Source: Nocardia stercoris (GTDB taxonomy: Bacteria; Actinomycetota; Actinomycetes; Mycobacteriales; Mycobacteriaceae). From it: a stretch of DNA of 64,000 nucleotides. Below are positions 18,273-27,067 of the stretch, one piece after another (within the stretch, counting starts at the first letter, position 1; every line of letters starts with the position of its first letter). The stretch lies in the NCBI RefSeq assembly GCF_003696265.1, contig NZ_RFFH01000006.1:1-64000 (forward strand), read 5' to 3'. The position numbers and the translations under genes were made by a program. The notes beneath the pieces were generated by a model. It saw only the letters and a program-made list of their open reading frames with translations, did not search any database and was not told where the DNA came from.

Positions 18273-19352
18273 TTACTCCGCGGCCATCCGGGCGGCTCGG
18301 TCGGCCTGGCCGAGGGCGTCCAGCAGCGCGTCCAGGTCGCCGTCGAGCACCGAGTCCAAGTTGTGCGCCTTGAACCCGATGCGGTGGTCGGCGATCCGGT
18401 TCTCCGGGAAGTTGTAGGTGCGGATCCGCTCGGACCGGTCCACCGTGCGGATCTGCGAGGCGCGCCCGGCGGCCGCGTCCTGGTCGGCCTGCTCCTCGGC
18501 GAGCGCCTGCAACCGAGCCGCCAGCACCTGCTTGGCACGAATCTTGTTCTGCAACTGGGACCGCTCGTTCTGGCAGGTCACCACCAGACCGGTGGGCAAG
18601 TGCGTGATGCGCACCGCGGAGTCGGTGGTGTTGACGCCCTGACCGCCCTTACCGGAGGACCGGTACACGTCGATCCGCAGATCCTTCTCGTCGATCTCGA
18701 CCTCGGCGACCTCGTCGGGCTCCGGGTAGACCAGCACGCCGGCCGCGGAGGTGTGGATGCGGCCCTGCGATTCGGTCACCGGCACCCGCTGCACGCGGTG
18801 CACGCCGCCCTCGAACTTCAGCCGCGACCACACCCCGTCGCGGGTGGGTTCCTTCGCCTTGATCGAGAAGCTGGCTTCCTTGTAACCGTCGAGGTCGGAG
18901 TAGGTGACGCCGAGCACCTCGACCTTCCAGCCGTGCCGCTCCGCGTACCGGATGTACATGCGGGCCAGATCGGAGGCGAACAATGCCGACTCCTCGCCGC
19001 CCTCCCCCGACTTCACCTCGAGGACGACGTCGTCGGCGTCGTGCGGGTCGCGCGGGGCCAGCAGGTCGGTCAGCTGCTTCTCCAGCTCGGTGACCTGCTC
19101 CTCGAGCACCGGCACCTCGGCCGCGAACGTGGCATCGTCACCGGCCAGTTCGCGCGCGGCCTCCAGATCGTCGCGCGCGCTCACCAGCTTGGTGTAGGTC
19201 GACATCACCGGCGCCAGCTCCGCGAACCGCTTACCCACCCGCCGGGCCTCGCCCGGGTTGTTGTGCAGCGCGGGATCCGACAGCTGCAGCTCGAGTCCGG
19301 CGTGCTCGGCCAGGATGTCGTCGATGGCGGAAGGGGCGTTGTGGTCGGCCAT
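18273..19352 (-). CDS. prfA: Peptide chain release factor 1
   Basis: RF1 recognises UAA and UAG and triggers release of the finished peptide. The 359-residue protein has the GGQ catalytic loop in SSGKGGQGVNTTDSAVRI, methylated by the product of the next gene, and the codon-recognition region RTVDRSERIRTYNFPENR. Length equals the family norm. GAGGAG lies upstream of ATG 19352. It follows rpmE after a hairpin terminator, so it may be transcribed partly from its own promoter. Confidence 0.97.
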   Translation of the reverse strand: MADHNAPSAIDDILAEHAGLELQLSDPALHNNPGEARRVGKRFAELAPVMSTYTKLVSARDDLEAARELAGDDATFAAEVPVLEEQVTELEKQLTDLLAPRDPHDADDVVLEVKSGEGGEESALFASDLARMYIRYAERHGWKVEVLGVTYSDLDGYKEASFSIKAKEPTRDGVWSRLKFEGGVHRVQRVPVTESQGRIHTSAAGVLVYPEPDEVAEVEIDEKDLRIDVYRSSGKGGQGVNTTDSAVRITHLPTGLVVTCQNERSQLQNKIRAKQVLAARLQALAEEQADQDAAAGRASQIRTVDRSERIRTYNFPENRIADHRIGFKAHNLDSVLDGDLDALLDALGQADRAARMAAE

Positions 19353-19397
19353 CTGGGCGGGGCTCCTCGGGTAAGTCAGGCGGTCACATAAACGCGC

Positions 19398-19430
19398 CGA
19401 CGCCCGGCCTGCGCTGCAGGACGGGCGTCG
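19398..19430 (-). terminator. Terminator after rpmE
   Basis: CGACGCCCG (19398-19406) pairs with CGGGCGTCG (19422-19430), a perfect 9-bp stem with a 15-nt loop, 10 bp past the rpmE stop codon. It probably reduces read-through into prfA. Confidence 0.75.
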
Positions 19431-19439
19431 GGAAACCAG

Positions 19440-19673
19440 CTACTTGGCTTCGTCGCTCTTCTTGGCCGGGCGCTTGCCGTACCGGGCCTCGAAGCGGGCG
19501 ACGCGGCCGCCAGTGTCGAGGATCTTCTGCTTGCCCGTGTAGAACGGGTGGCACTGGGAGCACACCTCGACCACGATGTGGCCGGACTCCTTGGTGCTGC
19601 GCGTCTGGAACGTGTTGCCACAACCGCAGACCACGGTGGTGTCAACGTAGGTGGGGTGAATCCCTGCCTTCAT
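19440..19673 (-). CDS. rpmE: Ribosomal protein bL31 (zinc-binding form)
   Basis: The 77-residue protein of the large ribosomal subunit has the family opening MKAGIHPTYVDTTVVCGCG and the block CSQCHPFYTGKQK. Cysteines at 16, 18, 37 and 40 form the zinc site, so this is the zinc-containing paralogue, not the zinc-free one expressed during zinc starvation. It lies between rho and prfA, matching the mycobacterial order. Confidence 0.97.
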   Translation of the reverse strand: MKAGIHPTYVDTTVVCGCGNTFQTRSTKESGHIVVEVCSQCHPFYTGKQKILDTGGRVARFEARYGKRPAKKSDEAK

Positions 19674-19800
19674 GGGTGTCCTTTCGATGGCGCCGGGTCG
19701 CCCGCACAGCGGACGTGAACCGGAACCGACTCAGGCATTGTTGCCGACGGACCAGTATAAGCGCAGTCCACGCGGCAATTATTCCGGGGGTTACACGACG

Positions 19801-19830
19801 ACGGCGGCCCTGCCGAAGCAGGACCGCCGT
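19801..19830 (-). terminator. Terminator after rho
   Basis: ACGGCGG (19801-19807) pairs with CCGCCGT (19824-19830), with an inner CTGC/GCAG stem and a CGAA loop. It lies about 30 bp past the rho stop codon. Confidence 0.75.
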
Positions 19831-19861
19831 TTCCGAATGCTCAGGGAATTACCCCCGGGCA

Positions 19862-21889
19862 TCACTCGTCGCTGCCGCCCAGGGCGGTCTTGGAGACCGT
19901 CATGAGGAACTCGAGGTTGTTCTTCGACTTCTTCAGCCGGTCGATCAGCAGGTCGATCGCCTGGTGCGAGTCGAGGCCGGACAGCACACGCCGCAGCTTG
20001 TGCACGACCGCCATCTCGTCGGGCGACATGAGCAGCTCGTCGTGCCGCGTGCTGGACGGGTTGATGTCGACCGCGGGGAACACCCGGCGTTCGGCGATCT
20101 TGCGGTCCAGCTTCAGCTCGGCGTTACCCGTGCCCTTGAACTCCTCGAAGATGACCGTGTCACCGGTGGAACCGGTCTCGACCATCGCCGTGGCGATGAT
20201 GGTCAGCGAGCCACCGTTCTCGATGTTGCGCGCCGCGCCCAGGAACCGCTTCGGCGGGTACAGCGCGGTCGAGTCGACACCACCGGAGAGGATGCGGCCC
20301 GACGCCGGCGAGGAGTTGTTGTACGCACGACCCAGACGGGTGATCGAGTCGAGCAGCACCACGACGTCCTGGCCCATCTCGACCAGGCGCTTGGCCCGCT
20401 CGATGGCGAGCTCGGCGACCGAGGTGTGGTCCCCCGGCGGCCGGTCGAACGTGGACGCGATCACCTCGCCGCGCACGGAGCGCTGCATGTCGGTGACCTC
20501 TTCCGGACGCTCGTCGACCAACACGACCATGAGGTAGCACTCGGGGTTGTTGGTCGCGATCGCGTTGGCGATGTCCTGCAGGATCGTGGTCTTACCGGCC
20601 TTCGGCGGCGACACGATCAGCGCACGCTGACCCTTACCGATCGGCATGATCAGGTCGATGATCCGGCCGGTCAGCTTGTTCTGCGTGGTCTCGAGCCGCA
20701 GTCTCTGGTTCGGGTACAGCGGGGTGAGCTTGCCGAAATCGGGCCGGTTCTTGGCGGATTCGACCTCGGCGCCGTTCACGGTGTCCAGGCGCACCAGCGG
20801 GTCGAACTTCTGCCGCTGGCTGCCGGCCTCGCCCTCGCGGGGCGCGCGGACCGCACCGGTGATGGCGTCACCGCGGCGCAGACCGTTCTTGCGGACCAGG
20901 TTCATCGACACGTACACGTCGTTCTGCCCGGCCAGGTAGCCGGAGGTGCGCACGAACGCGTAGTTGTCGAGCACGTCCAGGATGCCGGCCACCGGCTGCA
21001 GGACGTCGTCCTCGCGGATCTCGACGTCACCGCCGCGGGCGTCGGACATGCCGTCGCGGTCGCGGCCGCGGCGACGCTCACGGAAGCGGCGGCCCCGACG
21101 GCCACCACGCTCGTCGTCGTCACCGGCGTTGTCGCGGTTGTCGCGGCGGGCCGAGCCGTTCTGCTGGCCACCCTGCTGACGCTCGCCCTGCTGGCGGTCG
21201 CCCTGCTGGCGGTCGCCCTGCTGGTTGCGCTCGCGGCGACGCTCGCCGCCCTCGGATTCGGGCTTGGCCTCACCGGTGGCCTCCGCCGACCGGGATTCGT
21301 CGCTGCCGCCACCACGCTGGTCGCGGCCACGGCGCTGCCGGCCGCGGTCGCCGCGGTTGCGCTCGCCGCGCTGCTGACCCTGCTCCTCGCCGGAATCGCC
21401 ACTGCGCGCAGGGGATTCGGCACCCTCACGGGCGGGCTGCTCGGTGCGGGGCTCGTCGGTGCGGACGGATGCGGTCTCGGTCTTGGCCGGCTGCTTCTGC
21501 GTCTCGCGCGCGGACTGCTTGGGCGCCTCACGCTTCGGCTCGGCCGGCGCCTCGGCGGGCGCGGTCGCCGCCGCAGCGGGCGCGGCCGGGGCGCTCACCT
21601 CGGCCTTGGGCTCGTCGCCCTTGCCGCGGGCCGGCTTACCGGCCGCTGCGGACTGATTCTCCTTGATGGCGGCAATCAGATCGCCTTTGCGCATCCCCGA
21701 GGTGCCCCGGATACCGAGTTCCCCGGCGAGCGCACGCAATTGCGGCAACAACATTCCAGTCAGCCCCGATCGTGCGACGTCGGTGTGTTCGCTCATCTTC
21801 GAAATCTGTCCGGATTCACTTTCGCGTCGGCCCGAGGGACTGGCGTCGGATTCCACCCCGGGTGTCGCGAGCAGGTCCGTATCTGTCAC
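19862..21889 (-). CDS. rho: Transcription termination factor Rho
   Basis: Rho is a hexameric RNA helicase that ends transcription of untranslated RNA. The 675-residue protein is about 250 longer than E. coli Rho because of an insertion (about residues 80-300) between the N-terminal SAP-like domain and the RNA-binding domain. The insertion is rich in Arg, Gly, Glu, Gln and Asp, with short repeats such as GDRQQ. The primary RNA-binding segment near ILDVLDNYAFVRTSGYL and the P-loop SPPKAGKTTILQDI are intact. GTG 21889 is preceded by AAGGAAAGGA. Such insertions are typical of actinobacteria and bind RNA or form condensates in some species. Confidence 0.97.
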   Translation of the reverse strand: MTDTDLLATPGVESDASPSGRRESESGQISKMSEHTDVARSGLTGMLLPQLRALAGELGIRGTSGMRKGDLIAAIKENQSAAAGKPARGKGDEPKAEVSAPAAPAAAATAPAEAPAEPKREAPKQSARETQKQPAKTETASVRTDEPRTEQPAREGAESPARSGDSGEEQGQQRGERNRGDRGRQRRGRDQRGGGSDESRSAEATGEAKPESEGGERRRERNQQGDRQQGDRQQGERQQGGQQNGSARRDNRDNAGDDDERGGRRGRRFRERRRGRDRDGMSDARGGDVEIREDDVLQPVAGILDVLDNYAFVRTSGYLAGQNDVYVSMNLVRKNGLRRGDAITGAVRAPREGEAGSQRQKFDPLVRLDTVNGAEVESAKNRPDFGKLTPLYPNQRLRLETTQNKLTGRIIDLIMPIGKGQRALIVSPPKAGKTTILQDIANAIATNNPECYLMVVLVDERPEEVTDMQRSVRGEVIASTFDRPPGDHTSVAELAIERAKRLVEMGQDVVVLLDSITRLGRAYNNSSPASGRILSGGVDSTALYPPKRFLGAARNIENGGSLTIIATAMVETGSTGDTVIFEEFKGTGNAELKLDRKIAERRVFPAVDINPSSTRHDELLMSPDEMAVVHKLRRVLSGLDSHQAIDLLIDRLKKSKNNLEFLMTVSKTALGGSDE

Positions 21890-21902
21890 GGAAATCCTTT
21901 CC

Positions 21903-21932
21903 TTCCCTCGAGTGCCGTGTGCATTGTTCGAG
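21903..21932 (-). promoter_or_regulatory. Hairpin in the rho 5' leader
   Basis: CCCTCGA (21903-21909) pairs with TCGAGGG (21926-21932), placing a 7-bp stem immediately before the ribosome binding site of rho on the minus strand. It could affect rho translation or attenuation. The remaining leader back to the thrB stop at 22209 (319 bp in all) shows no ORF or other structure that I can support. Confidence 0.4.
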
Positions 21933-22208
21933 GGTTTTGTTCCGACGTTCGGTCACTGTGCCGAACTCGGATGCCGTACGCCTGCCCCCTGCCGGACCGG
22001 CCGCTTCATACGCTTGGTCACTGCCACCAGTGCACAAGAGTGGGAGAGATCATTCCAGTCGCTGTTCGCGGGAACTCGAGCCTGAGCGGGAGCTGCTGGA
22101 GCGAAATGCCCTGATGAAGCACCGGCGTCTGACGCGCACGATGTACGGACTCGCTCAGGATAGCCGCCCGATCTCAGGTCAGCAAGACTGGCACGCCCGG
22201 CACACCAC

Positions 22209-23198
22209 TCACAACACCTGGACGCCGGCGGAAATTTCCGGCTCCAGCACGCGCAGGCCGTCGGCTTCGGCGAGTTTCCGCAGCTCGGCTGGGAAATCGC
22301 CGGTGCTCAGGGCCAGCACGGTCGGTCCCGCACCGGACACCGTCGCGGCGATTCCGGCGGACCGCAGGCGCTCGATCCAGGTGGTGGTCAGCGGCAGCGC
22401 CGAGGCCCGATAGCCCTGATGCAGCCGGTCGGCCGTCGCCGGGATCAGCAAGTCGGGGCGCTGGGTGAGCGCCACGACGGCCAGCGCCGCACGGCTGGCG
22501 TTGAAGGCCGCGTCACCGTGCGGCACCAGCTCGGGGAGCAGGCCGCGGGTGTGCGCGGTCGACGAACGTTCCTGCGGGATCAGGACCGTCGCGCGCAGCG
22601 CCGGATGCGGTTCCAGCCGGACCGCGCGGTACTCGCGCACCGGGCCGGTCGCTTCGGCGTCGAGATCGCCGGTGTCGGTCCAGGACACGACGATGCCGCC
22701 CAACACGCTGGCCGCCGCGTTGTCCGGGTGACCCTCGAATTCCGAAGCGAGCTGCACCAATTCGGCGTCGGTGCCGGAGAGCGCCGAGTCGAACCGGGCC
22801 GCCAGACCGCGCCCGGCCGCCAGACCGCCGACCACCGCCGAGGCCGAGGAACCCAGGCCCCGCGAGTGCGGGATCACGTTGCGGCACACCACGTCCAGGC
22901 CGTCGGACCAGACACCGGCCGACTCCAGGCCACGTTCCACCGCCCGCACCACGAGATGCGAGGGGCCCCAAGGCACGTCGTCCGCGCCCTCCCCCTCGAC
23001 GCGCACCGTGAGCCCGGAATCGGTAGTGGTGACCACGATCTCGTCGTAGAGCCCCAGCGCGATACCCAGGGAGTCGAAACCGGGACCCAGGTTCGCGCTG
23101 GACGCCGGCACCCGGGCCGTCACCGTGATCCCGGGCGGCAGGGTACGGGTCTTCACCTGCCCGTCGCTCTGGTTCAACTCAGGCCAGCTCGAGTTCAC
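22209..23198 (-). CDS. thrB: Homoserine kinase
   Basis: ThrB phosphorylates homoserine, the penultimate step of threonine synthesis. This GHMP-family kinase (329 residues as drawn) has the ATP-binding motif IPHSRGLGSSASAVVGG, the N-terminal block SSANLGPGFDSLGIALGLYD and the C-terminal motif TVSGAGPTVLAL. GTG 23198 overlaps the thrC end by 20 bp. GTG 23156, giving a product starting KTRTLPPGI, aligns better with the family N terminus, and neither has a strong ribosome binding site. Last gene of the hom-thrC-thrB operon. Confidence 0.96.
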   Translation of the reverse strand: MNSSWPELNQSDGQVKTRTLPPGITVTARVPASSANLGPGFDSLGIALGLYDEIVVTTTDSGLTVRVEGEGADDVPWGPSHLVVRAVERGLESAGVWSDGLDVVCRNVIPHSRGLGSSASAVVGGLAAGRGLAARFDSALSGTDAELVQLASEFEGHPDNAAASVLGGIVVSWTDTGDLDAEATGPVREYRAVRLEPHPALRATVLIPQERSSTAHTRGLLPELVPHGDAAFNASRAALAVVALTQRPDLLIPATADRLHQGYRASALPLTTTWIERLRSAGIAATVSGAGPTVLALSTGDFPAELRKLAEADGLRVLEPEISAGVQVL

Positions 23199-24255
23199 GG
23201 GCCACCGCGACCGGGTCCACAGCGATCGCCTGCACCTCGCCGATACCGAGCAGCGCGGTATCGGGGTCCTTGAGACCGTTGCCGGTGACCGTGCACACCA
23301 CGGTCAGGCCCGGTTCCATCCAGCCCTCGGCGCGCGCGGCCAGCAGACCGGCGACGCTCGCGGCGGACGCGGGCTCGACGAACACCGACTCCTTGCTCGC
23401 GACCAGGCGGTACGCGGCCAGAATCTCGTCGTCGGTGGCGGCCCGGAAGGCCCCACCGGACTCCTCCTTGGCGGCCACGGCCTGGTTCCACGACGCCGGG
23501 GCGCCGATCCGGATGGCGGTGGCGATGGTCTCCGGGTTCTTCACCGGAGCACCGTTTACCAGCGGCGCGGCACCGGCGGCCTGCACACCCAGCATGCGCG
23601 GGCGCACCGTGGTGATGCCGTCGGCGTAGTACTCGCTGTAGCCCCGCCAGTAGGCGGTGATGTTGCCCGCGTTGCCGACCGGCAGCACGTGCACGTCGGG
23701 CGCCTTGCCCAGCGCGTCGGCGATCTCGAAGGCGGCGGTCTTCTGGCCCTCGATGCGGGCCGGGTTGACCGAGTTCACGAGCCCGACCTCGGGGAATTCG
23801 GCGGTGACCTTGCGGGCCAGCTCGAGGCAGTCGTCGAAGTTGCCGTCGACCTGGATGATCTCGGCGCCGAGCATGACGGCCTGGGCGAGCTTGCCCATCG
23901 CGATCTTGCCCTGCGGGATCAGCACCGCGCAGCGCAGGCCGGCGCGGGTGGCGTAGGCGGCGGCCGAGGCGGAGGTGTTACCGGTGGAGGCGCACAGCAC
24001 CGCCTTCTTGCCCTGGTACTTGGCGTCGGTCATGGCCACGGTCATGCCGCGGTCCTTGAACGAGCCGGTCGGGTTGGCGCCTTCGACCTTCAGGTACACC
24101 TCGCAGCCGGTCAGCTCGGACAGGTGGTGTGCCGGGACCAGCGGGGTTCCCCCCTCGAACAGCGTGACCGGCTCCCAGTCGCCGGCGCCCGCGATGCGGT
24201 CGCGGTAGGCCGCGATCAGCCCCGGCCAGGGGGTGTGAACAGCGGTCGTGCTCAT
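23179..24255 (-). CDS. thrC: Threonine synthase
   Basis: ThrC is a PLP enzyme that converts O-phosphohomoserine to threonine and phosphate. The 358-residue protein has the PLP lysine in NPTGSFKDRGMTVAM, the phosphate-binding loop STGNTSASAAAYATRAG and the glycine-rich GNAGNITAYW. It is the short, S-adenosylmethionine-independent class. AAAGGGA precedes ATG 24255, 28 bp after hom, and thrB overlaps its end, so the three genes are one operon. Confidence 0.97.
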   Translation of the reverse strand: MSTTAVHTPWPGLIAAYRDRIAGAGDWEPVTLFEGGTPLVPAHHLSELTGCEVYLKVEGANPTGSFKDRGMTVAMTDAKYQGKKAVLCASTGNTSASAAAYATRAGLRCAVLIPQGKIAMGKLAQAVMLGAEIIQVDGNFDDCLELARKVTAEFPEVGLVNSVNPARIEGQKTAAFEIADALGKAPDVHVLPVGNAGNITAYWRGYSEYYADGITTVRPRMLGVQAAGAAPLVNGAPVKNPETIATAIRIGAPASWNQAVAAKEESGGAFRAATDDEILAAYRLVASKESVFVEPASAASVAGLLAARAEGWMEPGLTVVCTVTGNGLKDPDTALLGIGEVQAIAVDPVAVARELELA

Positions 24256-24283
24256 TGCTGGGTCCCTTTCGAATACCGGCCGC

Positions 24284-25603
24284 TCATTCGGCCGTTCCTT
24301 CCAATCGCAAAACGCTGGTCACAGCGGTGACAGCCTCGAGTTCGGTGACCGCGGCCACCGTATCGGCCAGCGCCGACTCGTTCGCCAGATGGGTCACCAC
24401 GACCAGACGGGCGCCCTCGCCATGGCCCTCCTGGCGGACCGTGGAGATGCTGACCCCGTGGTTGGCGAACTCGCTCGCCACCGCCGCGAGGACACCCGGA
24501 CGGTCGGCGACCTGCAGGTTCACGTGGTAGCGGGTCGGTGTGTCACCGATCGGGGCCACCGGCAGCTCAGCATAGACGGATTCGCCCGGCGCGCGCCCAC
24601 CGTAGAACTTGTTGCGCGCGGCCATGACCAGGTCGCCCATCACCGCGGACGCGGTGGGGGCGCCGCCGGCGCCCTGGCCGTAGAACATGAGCCGGCCGGC
24701 GTTCTCGGCCTCGACCACGACCGCGTTGAACGCGCCGGTCACCGCGGACAGCGGGTGCTTGCGTGGGATGAGCGCCGGGTACACCCGCACCGAGACGCGG
24801 TCCTTCTCGCCGTCGCCGTCGACGCGCTCGCAGATGGCGAGCAGCTTGACCGTGCAGCCCAACGCGGACGCGGTCTCCAGGTCCTCGGCGGTGATCTTGG
24901 AGATGCCCTCGCGGAACACGTCCGCGGCGGTGACGCGGGTGTGGAAGGCCAGCGACGCCAGGATCGCGGCCTTCGCGGCGGCGTCGTAGCCCTCGACGTC
25001 GGCGGTCGGGTCGGCTTCGGCGTAGCCCAGGCGGGTCGCCTCCTTCAGCGTCACCTCGTAGTCGGCGCCGGTCTCGTCCATCGCGGAGAGGATGAAGTTC
25101 GTGGTGCCGTTCACGATGCCGACGACCTTGTTCACCCGGTCGCCCGACAGCGACTGGATCAGCGGCCGCACCACCGGGATCGCACCGGCCACCGCGGCCT
25201 CGAAGTACAGGTCGGCGCGGTTGGCCTCGGCGGCGGCGGCCAGTTCACCGGTGTAGTCGGCGAGCAGCGCCTTGTTCGCGGTCACCACCGACTTGCCGGC
25301 TTCGAGCGCCGTACGGATCAGTTGCCGGGCCGGGTCGATCCCGCCCATGACCTCGACGACCAGGTCGACGTCGTCACGGGCGACCAGCCCGGCGGCGTCG
25401 GTGGTCAACAGTTCCGCCGGGATCCCGCGGTCGATGTCGGTGCGGCGGACCGCGACCCCGCGCAGCACCACGGGCGCGCCGACCCGCTGCCGCAGGTCGT
25501 CGGCCTGGTTCTGCAGGATCCGCACCACCTCGGTCCCGACATTGCCCATTCCGAGCACGGCGACACCGATCGGGTGATCGGTGTCGAATCCGGCCTTGGT
25601 CAT
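24284..25603 (-). CDS. hom: Homoserine dehydrogenase
   Basis: It reduces aspartate semialdehyde to homoserine with NAD(P)H, the branch point to threonine and methionine. The 439-residue protein has the Rossmann motif VAVLGMGNVGTEVVRIL, the catalytic-domain stretch NGTTNFILSAMDETG and a C-terminal ACT domain (about residues 355-430), which normally gives threonine feedback inhibition. ATG 25603 has AAAGGAAC 4 nt ahead; the frame is open to 25645 without family similarity. It lies 38 bp after lysA. Confidence 0.97.
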   Translation of the reverse strand: MTKAGFDTDHPIGVAVLGMGNVGTEVVRILQNQADDLRQRVGAPVVLRGVAVRRTDIDRGIPAELLTTDAAGLVARDDVDLVVEVMGGIDPARQLIRTALEAGKSVVTANKALLADYTGELAAAAEANRADLYFEAAVAGAIPVVRPLIQSLSGDRVNKVVGIVNGTTNFILSAMDETGADYEVTLKEATRLGYAEADPTADVEGYDAAAKAAILASLAFHTRVTAADVFREGISKITAEDLETASALGCTVKLLAICERVDGDGEKDRVSVRVYPALIPRKHPLSAVTGAFNAVVVEAENAGRLMFYGQGAGGAPTASAVMGDLVMAARNKFYGGRAPGESVYAELPVAPIGDTPTRYHVNLQVADRPGVLAAVASEFANHGVSISTVRQEGHGEGARLVVVTHLANESALADTVAAVTELEAVTAVTSVLRLEGTAE

Positions 25604-25641
25604 GCTGGTTCCTTTCGCTACCGCCCCGGCACCCGACCCCG

Positions 25642-27063
25642 TCATGCGGTCACTTCCAGGCTCACTAGATCCTCGACTGTCTCACGCCGCAGAATCAGCC
25701 GCGCAGACCCGTCCCGAACAGCGACCACGGCCGGCCGGGTCAGCATGTTGTAGCGACTGGACATCGAATAGCAGTACGCGCCGGTCGCGGCCACGGCTAC
25801 CAGGTCACCGGGCCCGACGTCGGCGGGCAGCCAGGTGTCGCGGATGACGATGTCGCCGGATTCACAGTGCTTACCGACGATGCGGGCGACGACCGGACCG
25901 GCGGTGCTGCCGCGCGAGACCAGCCGGCAGTCGTAGTCGGCCTGGTACAGCGCGGGCCGGATGTTGTCGCTCATCCCGCCGTCGATGCTGACGTAGCGGC
26001 GCTGCGCGCCGGCGTCGAGCGAGACGTCCTTGATCGTGCCGACCTCGTACACGGTGACCGTGCCGGGTCCGGCGATGGCGCGGCCGGGCTCGATGGCCAG
26101 GGTCGGCATCGGCAGTCCGGCGCGGGCCGCCTCCTCCGCCACGATGGTGCGCATCCCGGCCGCGAATTCGTCCAGCGTCGGCGGGTCGTCGCTCGGCAGA
26201 TACGAAATGCCCAGGCCGCCACCGAGATCCAGGGTGTGGATGGCGGCGGTGCGTTCGGCGCCGAACTTGTCGACCGCTTCGCGCAGCAACCCGAGCAGGC
26301 GGCGGGCGGCGATCTCGAAGCCGGCGACGTCGAAGATCTGCGAGCCGATGTGGCTGTGCAGGCCTACCAGGCGCAGGTGCTCGGCCTCGAGGACGCGGGC
26401 CAGTGCCTGCATGGCGTCGCCACCGGCCAGCGAGAAGCCGAACTTCTGGTCCTCGTGCGCGGTCGAAATGTATTCGTGGGTATGGGCTTCCACGCCGACG
26501 GTGATCCGGATCAGCACGTCGGTGACCACGCCGGCCGCGGCGGCGACCGCTTCGAGGCGCTCGATCTCGATCAGCGAGTCGATCACGATGTGCCCGACGC
26601 CCGCGGCGACCGCCTGCTCCAGCTCGGCGACCGATTTGTTGTTGCCGTGCAAGGCGATTCGCTCGGCCGGGAAGCCGGCGCGCAACGCGACGACCAGCTC
26701 GCCGCCGGAACAGACGTCCAGCGACAGGCCCTCGTCGCGCACCCAGCGCGCGACCTCGCCGCACAGAAAAGCCTTGGAGGCGTAGTGGACTCGCGTCTCG
26801 GCGCCGAAGGCGCGCACCATGTCCCGGCAGCGGGACCGGAAGTCGTCCTCGTCGACCACGAACAGTGGGGTGCCGTATTCGGCGGCCAGCTCGGTGACCG
26901 GCACCCCGGCCACGGTGACCACGTCCCCGGCGTCGCGGGCGGCGTTGCGCGGCCACACGTGGGCGGGCAGGTCGATCAGCTGGCGCGGATCTGCCGGGCG
27001 CTCCGGCAGATTCGGCGCGTGCGCGATATCCGCGTGGCGCGGACCAGCGGGATGGGCGTTCAT
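25642..27063 (-). CDS. lysA: Diaminopimelate decarboxylase
   Basis: LysA decarboxylates meso-diaminopimelate to lysine. This 473-residue PLP barrel enzyme carries the cofactor lysine in VHYASKAFLCGEVARW, the HIGSQIFDVAGF motif, the phosphate-binding LDLGGGLGISY and the active-site Cys region KHCESGDIV. An N-terminal extension of about 30 residues precedes the core. ATG 27063 lies 4 bp after the argS stop; the frame stays open for another 67 codons that overlap argS and are not coding. Order argS-lysA-hom matches mycobacteria. Confidence 0.97.
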   Translation of the reverse strand: MNAHPAGPRHADIAHAPNLPERPADPRQLIDLPAHVWPRNAARDAGDVVTVAGVPVTELAAEYGTPLFVVDEDDFRSRCRDMVRAFGAETRVHYASKAFLCGEVARWVRDEGLSLDVCSGGELVVALRAGFPAERIALHGNNKSVAELEQAVAAGVGHIVIDSLIEIERLEAVAAAAGVVTDVLIRITVGVEAHTHEYISTAHEDQKFGFSLAGGDAMQALARVLEAEHLRLVGLHSHIGSQIFDVAGFEIAARRLLGLLREAVDKFGAERTAAIHTLDLGGGLGISYLPSDDPPTLDEFAAGMRTIVAEEAARAGLPMPTLAIEPGRAIAGPGTVTVYEVGTIKDVSLDAGAQRRYVSIDGGMSDNIRPALYQADYDCRLVSRGSTAGPVVARIVGKHCESGDIVIRDTWLPADVGPGDLVAVAATGAYCYSMSSRYNMLTRPAVVAVRDGSARLILRRETVEDLVSLEVTA

Positions 27064-27067
27064 ATTG

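Noticed and set aside
19676..22114. Long plus-strand open frame opposite rho (812 codons)
   Set aside because: It is antisense to rho, which has full family motifs; the translation is a low-complexity shadow caused by high GC.
24284..25641. Riboswitch or attenuator ahead of hom or thrC
   Set aside because: Only 38 bp and 28 bp separate the genes, and no conserved aptamer or leader peptide is visible.
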